DNA of 64,000 bases from positions 1 to 64,000 of the forward strand of contig JAGGUN010000052.1 in the NCBI GenBank assembly GCA_021158465.1, in the 5' to 3' direction. The position numbers were made by a program, and so were the translations under genes. The stretch's first letter is position 1; each line of letters begins with the position of its first letter. Origin of the DNA: a bacterium (GTDB lineage: Bacteria; UBP14; UBA6098; 4484-93). Below, piece after piece: positions 16,411-23,791 of the stretch. The notes beneath the pieces were generated by a model. It was given only the letters and a program-made list of their open reading frames with translations. It was not told the DNA's origin and searched no databases.

Positions 16411-17258
16411 CCATTCCTCCTCCTTGAGACTATCGTTGGCTCATTCAGAGCATCAGGGGTTATCGTTCTCCTTGGACGGAAGCCGAGAACAAAACATCGC
16501 ATTCTCCCCAGATTAAGGAAATCGACATCATCGAAGAATGTCCACAGAATTGCTCCGACCTCCGCCGGGGCCCAGATGAAAAGCTCTGCAGTCACAGGCT
16601 CCGTTAGCTTGCTCGGATTTATGTAACTCCTTTTGACCATTCCTTCGAGCATATTATAACCGCTATGGAAACTGATAACCATATTATCCCCCTCCCCTTC
16701 TGCAAGCGTCCATTTGTAGCCTGTCCGCAGGAAGATGTTATATCTTCGGTCTACTTCATCAGCAACAAAAACGCCATCATCGACGAGGGATTCGCTGACC
16801 GATGCAAAAAGCCTGACCATATTCCATGGGGAGAAATGTGGTGTCGAGAGACCATACAGAAGAACAATATCAAACTTTTGTTCGAGCTTATGCACCTCTC
16901 TTGCATCCAGAACAGAGACCTCTATTCCCTTCCTAAGAATTCCGCTGCCCCATTCTCTCGCCCTCTCCAGAGCATCCTTGCGCAAATCGGTAATCGAAAG
17001 GGAAACATCTGCTCCCGTCCTGGCGAGTGCCTTCGACAGTGCAACGCCACCGAAACCGACACCACCGCAGACCTCGAGGATACTTATTTTCTCCTTCTCC
17101 GATAGCATTTTCTTTATCCACCGGTGCTTGGTCAATGTGCACATAAATTTTACAGCCGTTTCGAAATACTCCTTTCCCCGCTCGTTTTCAGGGTCGTCGG
17201 GCCAAACAAATGCAGAGTAAAAATTAGAGAGTTTCTGTGAAAATTTCTCATCCATCAT
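16407..17258 (-). CDS. Class I SAM-dependent methyltransferase
   Basis: 283 residues from the ATG at 17258, with GGAGGTG about 5 bp upstream; an in-frame GTG at 17273 would lie ahead of that site. A Rossmann motif I is visible as ISILEVCGGVGFGGVAL, followed by ADVSLSITDLR (motif II) and DIVLLYGLSTPHFSPW (motif IV region). N-terminal residues are helical. No substrate signature is recognisable. The gene is coupled by an ATGA overlap to the SagB-type nitroreductase, which suggests a common pathway. Confidence 0.75.
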   Translation of the reverse strand: MMDEKFSQKLSNFYSAFVWPDDPENERGKEYFETAVKFMCTLTKHRWIKKMLSEKEKISILEVCGGVGFGGVALSKALARTGADVSLSITDLRKDALERAREWGSGILRKGIEVSVLDAREVHKLEQKFDIVLLYGLSTPHFSPWNMVRLFASVSESLVDDGVFVADEVDRRYNIFLRTGYKWTLAEGEGDNMVISFHSGYNMLEGMVKRSYINPSKLTEPVTAELFIWAPAEVGAILWTFFDDVDFLNLGRMRCFVLGFRPRRTITPDALNEPTIVSRRRNG

Positions 17259-17272
17259 AGCCACCTCCAGCA

Positions 17273-17300
17273 CAAATAAATATCGTGCTTACAAGAGCAA
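17273..17300 (-). promoter_or_regulatory. Possible promoter of the methyltransferase-nitroreductase pair
   Basis: On the minus strand: -35 TTGCTC (17300-17295), 16 bp spacer, -10 TATTTG (17278-17273), 14 bp before the start codon. Moderate match. Confidence 0.4.
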
Positions 17301-17367
17301 AAGAACCGTGGAGCTGGCAAAACCGGGCAGGTTTAATCGTCAGGTCCTCGGCAAACTGATTTAGCTT

Positions 17368-18708
17368 CTATTTCAGATAAACCAGCTTATCAACGAAATT
17401 TTGTCCATCTATCCTAATTGTGGCAAAATACACCCCCGCCGGCAAATTATCAGGAGCCCAGATTGCCTCCCCATCCAAGAGAGATAAGCTCACAACACGC
17501 TCACCCCTTATGTCGAATATATCAACCGGCACATTTGCATCCCTCCCAGAGAGAGTTATCCTTACAGATAAGTTGAACGGATTGGGATATGCAGAGAGAG
17601 AAACCTCATCGGGCAGAGCCGACCCCTCAATGCCGAATGAGCCCATCACAAGCGAATCCATAATCGAGCCATCGGGACGCTTCGCGTAAAACCGAATATT
17701 CTCACCATCTACATCAAACCGAATGTAGTGATGAACACTCTCGGAATAAATCGTCCAGTCGGATGTTCCGACAGAATAAAGCGGCGCTCCTCCCCCACCG
17801 GAGACAAGATAGTGTATTCCGTTGACATAAGCGTGCTCATAGCTGTGGTCGTGGCTGTTGAAGACGAAATCCACGGCATAATCCTCCATAAGCGGCACAA
17901 GAAACAATTGAACAGCTACCGTCGAGCCGTGATTGCCGGAACTATACGCCGGATGATGAAACACAACAAAGGTGTAATCGTATCCTCCACTTGCAGCAAG
18001 CTCGCTCTCGAACCAATCACGCTGTGATGAGCCCCAGAGATAGCTCTCGTTCGTGTTAAGAATAATGAACTTGCAGTTGCCGATAACCCAGGAGAAATAC
18101 CTCTCGTTGCCGGGTAGCTCAAAATAGTTGATGAACTGCTCATTCGGTATCTCGTGATTGCCAAGGACAGGGTAATAGGCATAAGAAGCGAGAAGGTCGC
18201 GCTCGATATTGAAGAATGTCTGCCAATCGGAGACCGAATATCCAGCTGCGACGAGGTCACCACCGTTTATGACAAATAGAATACCCTCCTCCTCCATCAT
18301 TGCATCGACAACCGCCTGATGCGAGACAGAATCCGTGCGGTTATCCCCAAAGACAAGAAATGAGAACCTGCTCTCCGTCGGCGCTGTCAGAAAAGAATCG
18401 ACAGGAGAGAAACTGTCGCCCGATAGAACACGATAAAAATACCTCGAACCAGGGGAAAGCCCTGTTATCTCCACTGTGTGGTGCGTGACAGGCTCCGGGA
18501 TGTAAATCTCCGTCGAGAGTGTATCGCTCCTTCGATAAACGCCCTCGTGAGAGTAGCGGATCCGGGTGTCAGAAGCGTCATTAGTCTCGTAGGTTATGCG
18601 GATAGATGTGGTCGTCAGGCAGGAAAGATATGGTCCCCTGAGAATATCTCCCGGGACAGAAACAAAAAGAAACAGAACACACACCAAACCAAGAATTATC
18701 TTCTTCAC
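17368..18708 (-). CDS. Secreted purple-acid-phosphatase-like metallophosphoesterase with T9SS sorting domain
   Basis: 446 residues from a GTG preceded by GAGGAG. Signal peptide MKKIILGLVCVLFLFVSVPG. Residues about 22-110 form the N-terminal fibronectin-like domain common in purple acid phosphatases (RGPYLSCLTTTSIRITY). The metallophosphoesterase core shows FLVFGDNRTD, INGGDLV, PVLGNHE, VVFHHPAYSSG and FNSHDHSYEH, giving a full dinuclear metal site. A sorting domain (AYPNPFNLS ... GVYFATIRI ... DKLVYLK) ends the protein. It probably hydrolyses phosphomonoesters or diesters at the cell surface; substrate unknown. Confidence 0.88.
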   Translation of the reverse strand: MKKIILGLVCVLFLFVSVPGDILRGPYLSCLTTTSIRITYETNDASDTRIRYSHEGVYRRSDTLSTEIYIPEPVTHHTVEITGLSPGSRYFYRVLSGDSFSPVDSFLTAPTESRFSFLVFGDNRTDSVSHQAVVDAMMEEEGILFVINGGDLVAAGYSVSDWQTFFNIERDLLASYAYYPVLGNHEIPNEQFINYFELPGNERYFSWVIGNCKFIILNTNESYLWGSSQRDWFESELAASGGYDYTFVVFHHPAYSSGNHGSTVAVQLFLVPLMEDYAVDFVFNSHDHSYEHAYVNGIHYLVSGGGGAPLYSVGTSDWTIYSESVHHYIRFDVDGENIRFYAKRPDGSIMDSLVMGSFGIEGSALPDEVSLSAYPNPFNLSVRITLSGRDANVPVDIFDIRGERVVSLSLLDGEAIWAPDNLPAGVYFATIRIDGQNFVDKLVYLK

Positions 18709-18725
18709 TGCTTCTCCTCTCGATA

Positions 18726-18754
18726 ATTATAGCCCAAATCCAACAAAAACGCAA
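18726..18754 (-). promoter_or_regulatory. Promoter of the purple-acid-phosphatase-like gene
   Basis: On the minus strand: -35 TTGCGT (18754-18749), 17 bp spacer, -10 TATAAT (18731-18726). It is divergent from the secD promoter, with the two sets only 11 bp apart. Confidence 0.6.
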
Positions 18755-18765
18755 TTATTTTTTAT

Positions 18766-18793
18766 TTGACAACACCCTGATAGGGATTATATT
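18766..18793 (+). promoter_or_regulatory. Promoter of secDF
   Basis: -35 TTGACA (18766-18771, perfect), 16 bp spacer, -10 TATATT (18788-18793), followed by AGGAGG and the secD ATG at 18832. Confidence 0.7.
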
Positions 18794-18831
18794 GGTCAGT
18801 TCATAATAAGGAATTTCAAGGAGGAGATAGA

Positions 18832-20580
18832 ATGATAGGACTCGAGCGGTGGCGGATAATCCTTGTAATTGTGGTCATTCTGGCAGGGATATACCTTCTT
18901 GTTCCCACTATCCGGTTTGCAGCGCTGTCGGATGAGGTGAAAGCTTCTGACCCGGCGCTCGCACGCAGACTCCAGAAGAAATCGATAAATCTGGGGCTTG
19001 ACCTGCGAGGAGGAATGCATCTGGTTATGGAGATTGACAGGAGCAAGCTCCCACCAGATTACTCACGCAACCCGATTGATGAGGCGTTAGAGATTATAAG
19101 AAACCGTGTTGACCAGTTCGGTGTATCCGAGCCTGTTATCCAGAAGGAGGGAACAGACAGGATTGTCGTAGAACTTCCTGGTCTGGCAGACCCCGAAAGG
19201 GCAAAAGAGATAATCGGTAAGACGGCTATACTCGAATTCAAGCTATTGGACACCGAGGAGGCAGTAAAGAACTTCATCAAGGCGGTGGACGATACACTGA
19301 CGAAGTATCCTGAGATAATCGATGCAGCAGAGGCTGGGGAGGAGTTCGTATCGGAAGAAAGTGAGACAACTCTGGCGGTCGCAGAGGCTACAACAGCAGA
19401 AACCCCAAAGGATACCCTCACTGAGAAAGAGGAAAAGAAGGATACAACCGTCATCGGGAAGGCGGGTGAGCTGTTCGGCAAGAAGGATACCACACTCACT
19501 GAGCTCGCTGAGGAAGAGACGGAAGGATATGCTTTCTCGGCACTCGTCGAGCCATACAAAGAAGAGATACTTATACCGAGGATGAACTACCGGATAGTAA
19601 AAAGGCTACTTGAGCATCCTAAGGTACAAGCCTGCATCCCCCCTGGCGATGAGTTGCACTGGGCAAATGAGTTCGACGAGATTAGAGGAGAAGAGGTGAT
19701 AAGGCTGTATTTGACCAAAAAACGTGCAGAGCTCACAGGAAGTTATCTTCGGTCCGCCAACTTCGGATTTGGTTCCCCATCCGACCCAAGAGCAGCAGGG
19801 CAACCTGTGGTAAATCTCACATTCAATAGAAAAGGCGCTGCAATCTTCTCCGCCGTCACAGGAGCCAATGTCAACAAGCGACTCGCCATAATCTTGGATG
19901 GGAAGGTGCATTCTGCTCCGGTCATCCAGACAAGGATAAGGGATGGAAGAGCGAGAATAACGGGCATCCGCAAGGTGGAAGAAGCGAGAGACTTATCCAT
20001 AGTTCTCAGGGCTGGAAACCTGCCTGCTCCGCTCAGGATAATCGAGGAGCGAACGATCGGACCTGCTCTCGGAGAGGACTCCATCAGAAAAGGAATACTT
20101 GCAACTATCCTGGGCGGAATCCTTATCCTTATTTTTATGATAATTTACTACAGGTTATCAGGGGTTATAGCAGTGATTGCACTTATTCTGAACCTATTCC
20201 TCCTTCTCGCCGCTATGGCTGGGCTCCATGCAACGCTCACTCTACCAGGAATTGCAGGTATCATCCTCACCACAGGTATGGCTGTTGATGCAAATGTGCT
20301 CATCTTCGAGCGGATACGGGAGGAACTGAGAGCCGGCAAGACCGTAAGAGCCTCTATAGACGCCGGCTACTCGAGGGCGTTCCGAACAATCCTCGATGCC
20401 AATTTCACAACCCTCATCTCAGCTATTATCCTATACTACTTTGGAACGGGTCCTGTCAAAGGGTTCGCCATAACCCTCAGCTTCGGTATCATCATCAGTA
20501 TGTTTACAGCAATAATAGTAACAAGAATGATATTCGCCGTGGTAACAGAAGCAGGCAGAGCAAAAAGCCTCAGCATATAA
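18832..20580 (+). CDS. secD: Protein translocase subunit SecD
   Basis: 582 residues, ATG with AAGGAGGAG upstream. Inner-membrane RND-family component that uses the proton or sodium gradient to pull proteins through SecYEG. Visible: first membrane helix at residues 4-24, the GLDLRGGMHLV motif, a large periplasmic region, then five C-terminal membrane helices with GPALGEDSI and the TGMAVDANVLIFERI segment. Oddity: an acidic, Thr/Glu-rich insertion of about 90 residues (roughly 145-240) containing repeated KKDTT units sits in the periplasmic part. SecF follows 9 bp later. In a T9SS organism this complex handles the first export step of the surface proteins seen here. Confidence 0.95.
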   Translation: MIGLERWRIILVIVVILAGIYLLVPTIRFAALSDEVKASDPALARRLQKKSINLGLDLRGGMHLVMEIDRSKLPPDYSRNPIDEALEIIRNRVDQFGVSEPVIQKEGTDRIVVELPGLADPERAKEIIGKTAILEFKLLDTEEAVKNFIKAVDDTLTKYPEIIDAAEAGEEFVSEESETTLAVAEATTAETPKDTLTEKEEKKDTTVIGKAGELFGKKDTTLTELAEEETEGYAFSALVEPYKEEILIPRMNYRIVKRLLEHPKVQACIPPGDELHWANEFDEIRGEEVIRLYLTKKRAELTGSYLRSANFGFGSPSDPRAAGQPVVNLTFNRKGAAIFSAVTGANVNKRLAIILDGKVHSAPVIQTRIRDGRARITGIRKVEEARDLSIVLRAGNLPAPLRIIEERTIGPALGEDSIRKGILATILGGILILIFMIIYYRLSGVIAVIALILNLFLLLAAMAGLHATLTLPGIAGIILTTGMAVDANVLIFERIREELRAGKTVRASIDAGYSRAFRTILDANFTTLISAIILYYFGTGPVKGFAITLSFGIIISMFTAIIVTRMIFAVVTEAGRAKSLSI

Positions 20581-20589
20581 GGAGCAAAA

Positions 20590-21507
20590 ATGTTAGAACT
20601 GATAAGGAATCCAAAGATCGATTTCTTGAAGGGGTCAAAGATTGCATTCATCATATCAGGCACAATTATCCTGATAGGAATAGTTTCTATCATCGCCCAC
20701 GGAGGATTGAACTGGGGAATAGACTTTACCGGGGGAACACTCGTTGAGATAAGGTTCGAAAAGAGAGTAAGCATAAGCGAGGTAAGGTCTGCCTTGGCTG
20801 AGCTTGGACTGGCGGAGTCAGATGTCCAGACAATAGGGACCGGCTCGCGGGAGTTCCTAATCCGTACAAAGACAGACAGAAAAGATGAAGAGATGTCCAT
20901 CGATAAAAGGATACTCACTCTGTTCAGGGAAAAACTACCCGATAACCCTCCAGAGATAATGAAGATCGAGACCGTAGGTCCAAAGGTTGGAAGCGAACTC
21001 AGGTGGAGAGCGCTATGGGCTACACTCCTGGCATTCCTCGGAATCCTTCTCTATGTCTCGTTCCGGTTCCAGTTTCGTTTTGGCGTCGCAGCGGTCTTAG
21101 CACTCTTCCATGATGTGTTCATAACTATAACGGTGCTTTCACTCATCAACGCTGAGTTCTCTCTGATAACCATCGCAGCACTCCTGACCATCATCGGTTA
21201 TTCCATAAACGACTCGATTGTCATATCCGACAGAATTCGCGAGAACATCCGGATAATGTATCGGGAGGCGTTCAGCAAGATAGTAAACTTCAGCCTCAAT
21301 CAGACACTATCCAGAACGCTCATAACCTCACTTTCCACCCTTCTTGCGCTCGTTTCGATATTCCTACTCGGCGGGCGTGTTCTAAGGTTGTTTTCTGTTC
21401 CACTCATCATAGGGGTTATTGTTGGGACATACTCGTCTGTGTTTATCGTCTCACCGGTTGTTGTCCGCTGGGAGGAGAAATTCCCGTCGAGATTTAAGAA
21501 AAGATAA
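20590..21507 (+). CDS. secF: Protein translocase subunit SecF
   Basis: 305 residues, 9 bp after secD with an AAGGAG site. SecF signature GIDFTGGTLVEI after the first membrane helix, then a short periplasmic domain and five C-terminal helices including the IGYSINDSIVISDRIREN segment that matches SecD's VDANVLIFERIREE. Forms the SecDF complex. It ends with a basic tail. A hairpin-like inverted repeat follows immediately. Confidence 0.95.
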   Translation: MLELIRNPKIDFLKGSKIAFIISGTIILIGIVSIIAHGGLNWGIDFTGGTLVEIRFEKRVSISEVRSALAELGLAESDVQTIGTGSREFLIRTKTDRKDEEMSIDKRILTLFREKLPDNPPEIMKIETVGPKVGSELRWRALWATLLAFLGILLYVSFRFQFRFGVAAVLALFHDVFITITVLSLINAEFSLITIAALLTIIGYSINDSIVISDRIRENIRIMYREAFSKIVNFSLNQTLSRTLITSLSTLLALVSIFLLGGRVLRLFSVPLIIGVIVGTYSSVFIVSPVVVRWEEKFPSRFKKR

Positions 21508-21510
21508 GCG

Positions 21511-21539
21511 CTTCCAGGCTCGCGCTCCTGACCTGGAAG
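21511..21539. terminator. Inverted repeat downstream of secF
   Basis: CTTCCAGG (21511-21518) and CCTGGAAG (21532-21539) form a perfect 8-bp stem with a 13-nt loop, 4 bp after the secF stop. No T-run follows, so it is not a classic intrinsic terminator; it could be a 3' end stabiliser or a bidirectional stop between convergent genes. Confidence 0.4.
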
Positions 21540-21690
21540 AATGTTGGCTTGCCACCAGATCCCCAATTTATTATTGTTGACCATCCCTGCATCTCGACAT
21601 CCTACTCCAACAGAAATCCTTGTATGCCCGTGCCTCACCTCGAACTGTTGCCGAGAATACTCATCTTCTCTGCAAACTCAGGGCTTGCAA

Positions 21691-22863
21691 TCAAGCGGGC
21701 AACCTGTGCCTCCTGAAGTAACCACCGAGAGAGATGAACAGAACAGCCGAAACAGCACTCAACAGACAACCGTAAACAAATGTCGCAGCCGGGGAGACAC
21801 TCTGCCACAAGACACCAGCAATGAGGCTCGCGGGAAGAGCTGCTATCCCCACAACGGTATGATAAGAACCAAGGGCTGTTGCCCTAATATCCTCAGGTGA
21901 GAGGTCAGATACATAGGCTCGTTGGTTGCCATCGATTATCGCATACACAACACCGTAAAGAGCAAAAAGGAGAACAAATGCCAACAACGAGTCAAAAAGC
22001 GCAAAACCAAGTGTGGTCAAAGAAAATAAGAAGTAACCAAATGTAATTACCTTCCGACGCCCAATCCTGTCAGACAATCTACCAAAAGGAACAGCAAACG
22101 CTGCATAAAATATATTAAATAGAATGTATAAAATAATTGGCACACCAACCGACAGTCTGCCTGAGAACTGTTCCTTCGCACGCAAGATAAAGAACATATA
22201 GTTAAAGTTTGCCAGAGAAAATACACCCGAGACCAAGATAAACATTCTGAGTGGCAGATCGAGACTTTTGAGGCTAAGCCTAAATGTTATATCCTGTTTC
22301 TGCTCTCTTTTCTCCTTGACAAAGTGTAGGGGAACAAGGGAAAAAAACGAGATGACGGCAGCGGTCAGTATGATCGCCTTGAAATCGAGATGCAGAAACC
22401 AGAAAAGTAAGAAGACAATCACCGAGCCGAGAATTGCCCCCGATGTATCCAGCGCTCTGTGTATCCCGAACCCCTTCCCGCGCTCGTTCGGCATAGACTC
22501 GGATATTAACGCATCCCTCGGGGCGGTCCTCAGCCCCTTGCCAACCCTTTCAAGACCAGAAAACAAAAGCACACTCTGCCAGACCCTCGAGGAAGCGAGG
22601 AGAAGTTTGAACACGGAGGAGACAAGATACCCAAAAACAACAAATTCCTTCCTCCTGCCAGACCTGTCAGAAAGGTATCCAAAAAGGACCTTCAGTATGC
22701 TTGAGACACTCTCCCTTATCCCACCAACCAGCCCGACAACCATACCGCCTCCACCAAGAGCGGTTATGAACATCGGCAGGATCGGCATTATCATCTCACT
22801 GCTCATATCGTTTATGAAGCTGACTATACCCAGAAGAACAACATTAGAGCTTTTATCTCTCAT
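21691..22863 (-). CDS. Major facilitator superfamily transporter
   Basis: 390 residues from the ATG at 22863. A longer frame starts at 22929 but would overlap the upstream gene and lacks a ribosome site. About twelve hydrophobic helices are readable. The loop between helices 2 and 3 carries GYLSDRSGRRKE and the second-half equivalent is GRLSDRIGRRKV, the duplicated MFS A-motif. SFINDMSSEMIMPILPMF at the start and the helix 4 region (GLERVGKGLRTAPRDAL) fit a drug or sugar efflux-type subgroup. Substrate unknown. It follows the archease and DUF721 genes on the same strand. Confidence 0.88.
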   Translation of the reverse strand: MRDKSSNVVLLGIVSFINDMSSEMIMPILPMFITALGGGGMVVGLVGGIRESVSSILKVLFGYLSDRSGRRKEFVVFGYLVSSVFKLLLASSRVWQSVLLFSGLERVGKGLRTAPRDALISESMPNERGKGFGIHRALDTSGAILGSVIVFLLFWFLHLDFKAIILTAAVISFFSLVPLHFVKEKREQKQDITFRLSLKSLDLPLRMFILVSGVFSLANFNYMFFILRAKEQFSGRLSVGVPIILYILFNIFYAAFAVPFGRLSDRIGRRKVITFGYFLFSLTTLGFALFDSLLAFVLLFALYGVVYAIIDGNQRAYVSDLSPEDIRATALGSYHTVVGIAALPASLIAGVLWQSVSPAATFVYGCLLSAVSAVLFISLGGYFRRHRLPA

Positions 22864-22909
22864 AGGTGGTCCCCCAGTGAAACCTGCATCGCTCGCAAGT
22901 GAACGGTCT

Positions 22910-23203
22910 TCACCGTATAACGATGTCATTGACGAGCTTCTTGCCGAGATGTTTGTTTAATTTCTTAATCAAATCTGGTTTCAGGAAGCTTATCTCCTGC
23001 CGCCAGGAAGCGCTCTCACAATGAACAAAAAGAACACCCTTCTCTATCTTTATAGGAACTGCATGCCTGGAAACTTGCTCTCCAACTACATCGTCCCAAA
23101 CAAGAACCGTCTCGAACTCCTCTACTCGCCTCTTCAGCCCGTACCGCTTGAGAATGCGCTCAAGGATATCCCTTATCGCCTCCGGTCCGCCTCTTCTATA
23201 CAT
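22910..23203 (-). CDS. DUF721 / DciA-like protein
   Basis: 97 residues. The family pattern is visible: LERILKRYGLKRR, then VLVWDDVVGEQVSRHAVPIKIEKG, LFVHCESASWRQEISFLKPDLIKKLN. DUF721 proteins include DciA, the helicase loader that delivers DnaB to the origin in bacteria lacking DnaC/DnaI. The protein is short (KH-like domain only), without an extended tail. Its start overlaps the archease stop by 8 bp. No replication gene is beside it, so the helicase-loader role is taken from the family. Confidence 0.8.
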   Translation of the reverse strand: MYRRGGPEAIRDILERILKRYGLKRRVEEFETVLVWDDVVGEQVSRHAVPIKIEKGVLFVHCESASWRQEISFLKPDLIKKLNKHLGKKLVNDIVIR

Positions 23204-23615
23204 CGAGTATCACCCTCGCATAATAGCTACCATCAGCTCTCCGCTCAACGGTCAGCTTGTGGTATGTCACCGTTTTTACCTCGGTCTGGTATCCGTGAAC
23301 CGATGGGTCAAACTCCTCTCCTGACACACTGCAGGCAAGATGGTCCTCTCCCGTAAATTTAACAGTGAACCTTGCCGGAACAAGCCGCCTTACCTGCATA
23401 ATATAGGAAAGCTCGGAGAGGTACTTCACCAGAAGCATCTCGATACCCGGTGATTTGACCTCGAACCGATATACCACCCCCTTATCCTCCCCCGGTCCAC
23501 CAAAGATAATATCCGTCAATGCAACACCAGCGTTGCTGAAAAGCTCCTCTCTACCTTTTCCAAACAGCTCCACTCCAACATCGGCGGTGTGGTCAAATAG
23601 CCTGTATCGTTCCAT
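23196..23615 (-). CDS. Archease (RtcB RNA-ligase cofactor family)
   Basis: 139 residues. Archease signatures: RLFDHTADVGVELFG at the N-terminus with the conserved Asp pair, VEMLL-type central helix, VKTVTYHKLTVE, and the terminal YYARVILDV ending in the conserved Asp-Val. Archease stimulates guanylation and turnover of the RNA ligase RtcB; no rtcB is present in the window. The ATG has no ribosome-binding site and lies only 8 bp after a good -10 element, so the mRNA may be leaderless. Confidence 0.88.
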   Translation of the reverse strand: MERYRLFDHTADVGVELFGKGREELFSNAGVALTDIIFGGPGEDKGVVYRFEVKSPGIEMLLVKYLSELSYIMQVRRLVPARFTVKFTGEDHLACSVSGEEFDPSVHGYQTEVKTVTYHKLTVERRADGSYYARVILDV

Positions 23616-23623
23616 ACTAATAA

Positions 23624-23651
23624 AGATTAAGAAAAAAGTTCAACTTGTCAA
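23624..23651 (-). promoter_or_regulatory. Archease operon promoter, probably giving a leaderless mRNA
   Basis: On the minus strand: -35 TTGACA (23651-23646, perfect), 16 bp spacer, -10 TAATCT (23629-23624). The ATG at 23615 begins 8 bp after the -10, where transcription should start. Confidence 0.6.
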
Positions 23652-23692
23652 AGGTAAAATTCCGATCAGCCGATAAGGTTTATATAAAAAGC

Positions 23693-23720
23693 TTGATTTT
23701 CGGTGGAGGATAAGTATATT
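23693..23720 (+). promoter_or_regulatory. Promoter of the SprA-like gene
   Basis: -35 TTGATT (23693-23698), 16 bp spacer, -10 TATATT (23715-23720), about 70 bp before the proposed start. Confidence 0.55.
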
Positions 23721-23791
23721 TACTTATAAAACAAGGGGGGTGAGAGACAGTAGCTTCTGCTTTTGTTTTGGTGAAAATCAAGGAGAAATTT

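Noticed and set aside
15724-17258. Thiazole/oxazole RiPP cluster
   Set aside because: A SagB-like enzyme and a methyltransferase alone are not enough; there is no YcaO, E1-like or precursor gene nearby.
21300-21638. Minus-strand open frame across the end of secF
   Set aside because: More than half is antisense to the conserved secF C-terminus; only the intergenic part was kept as a possible remnant.
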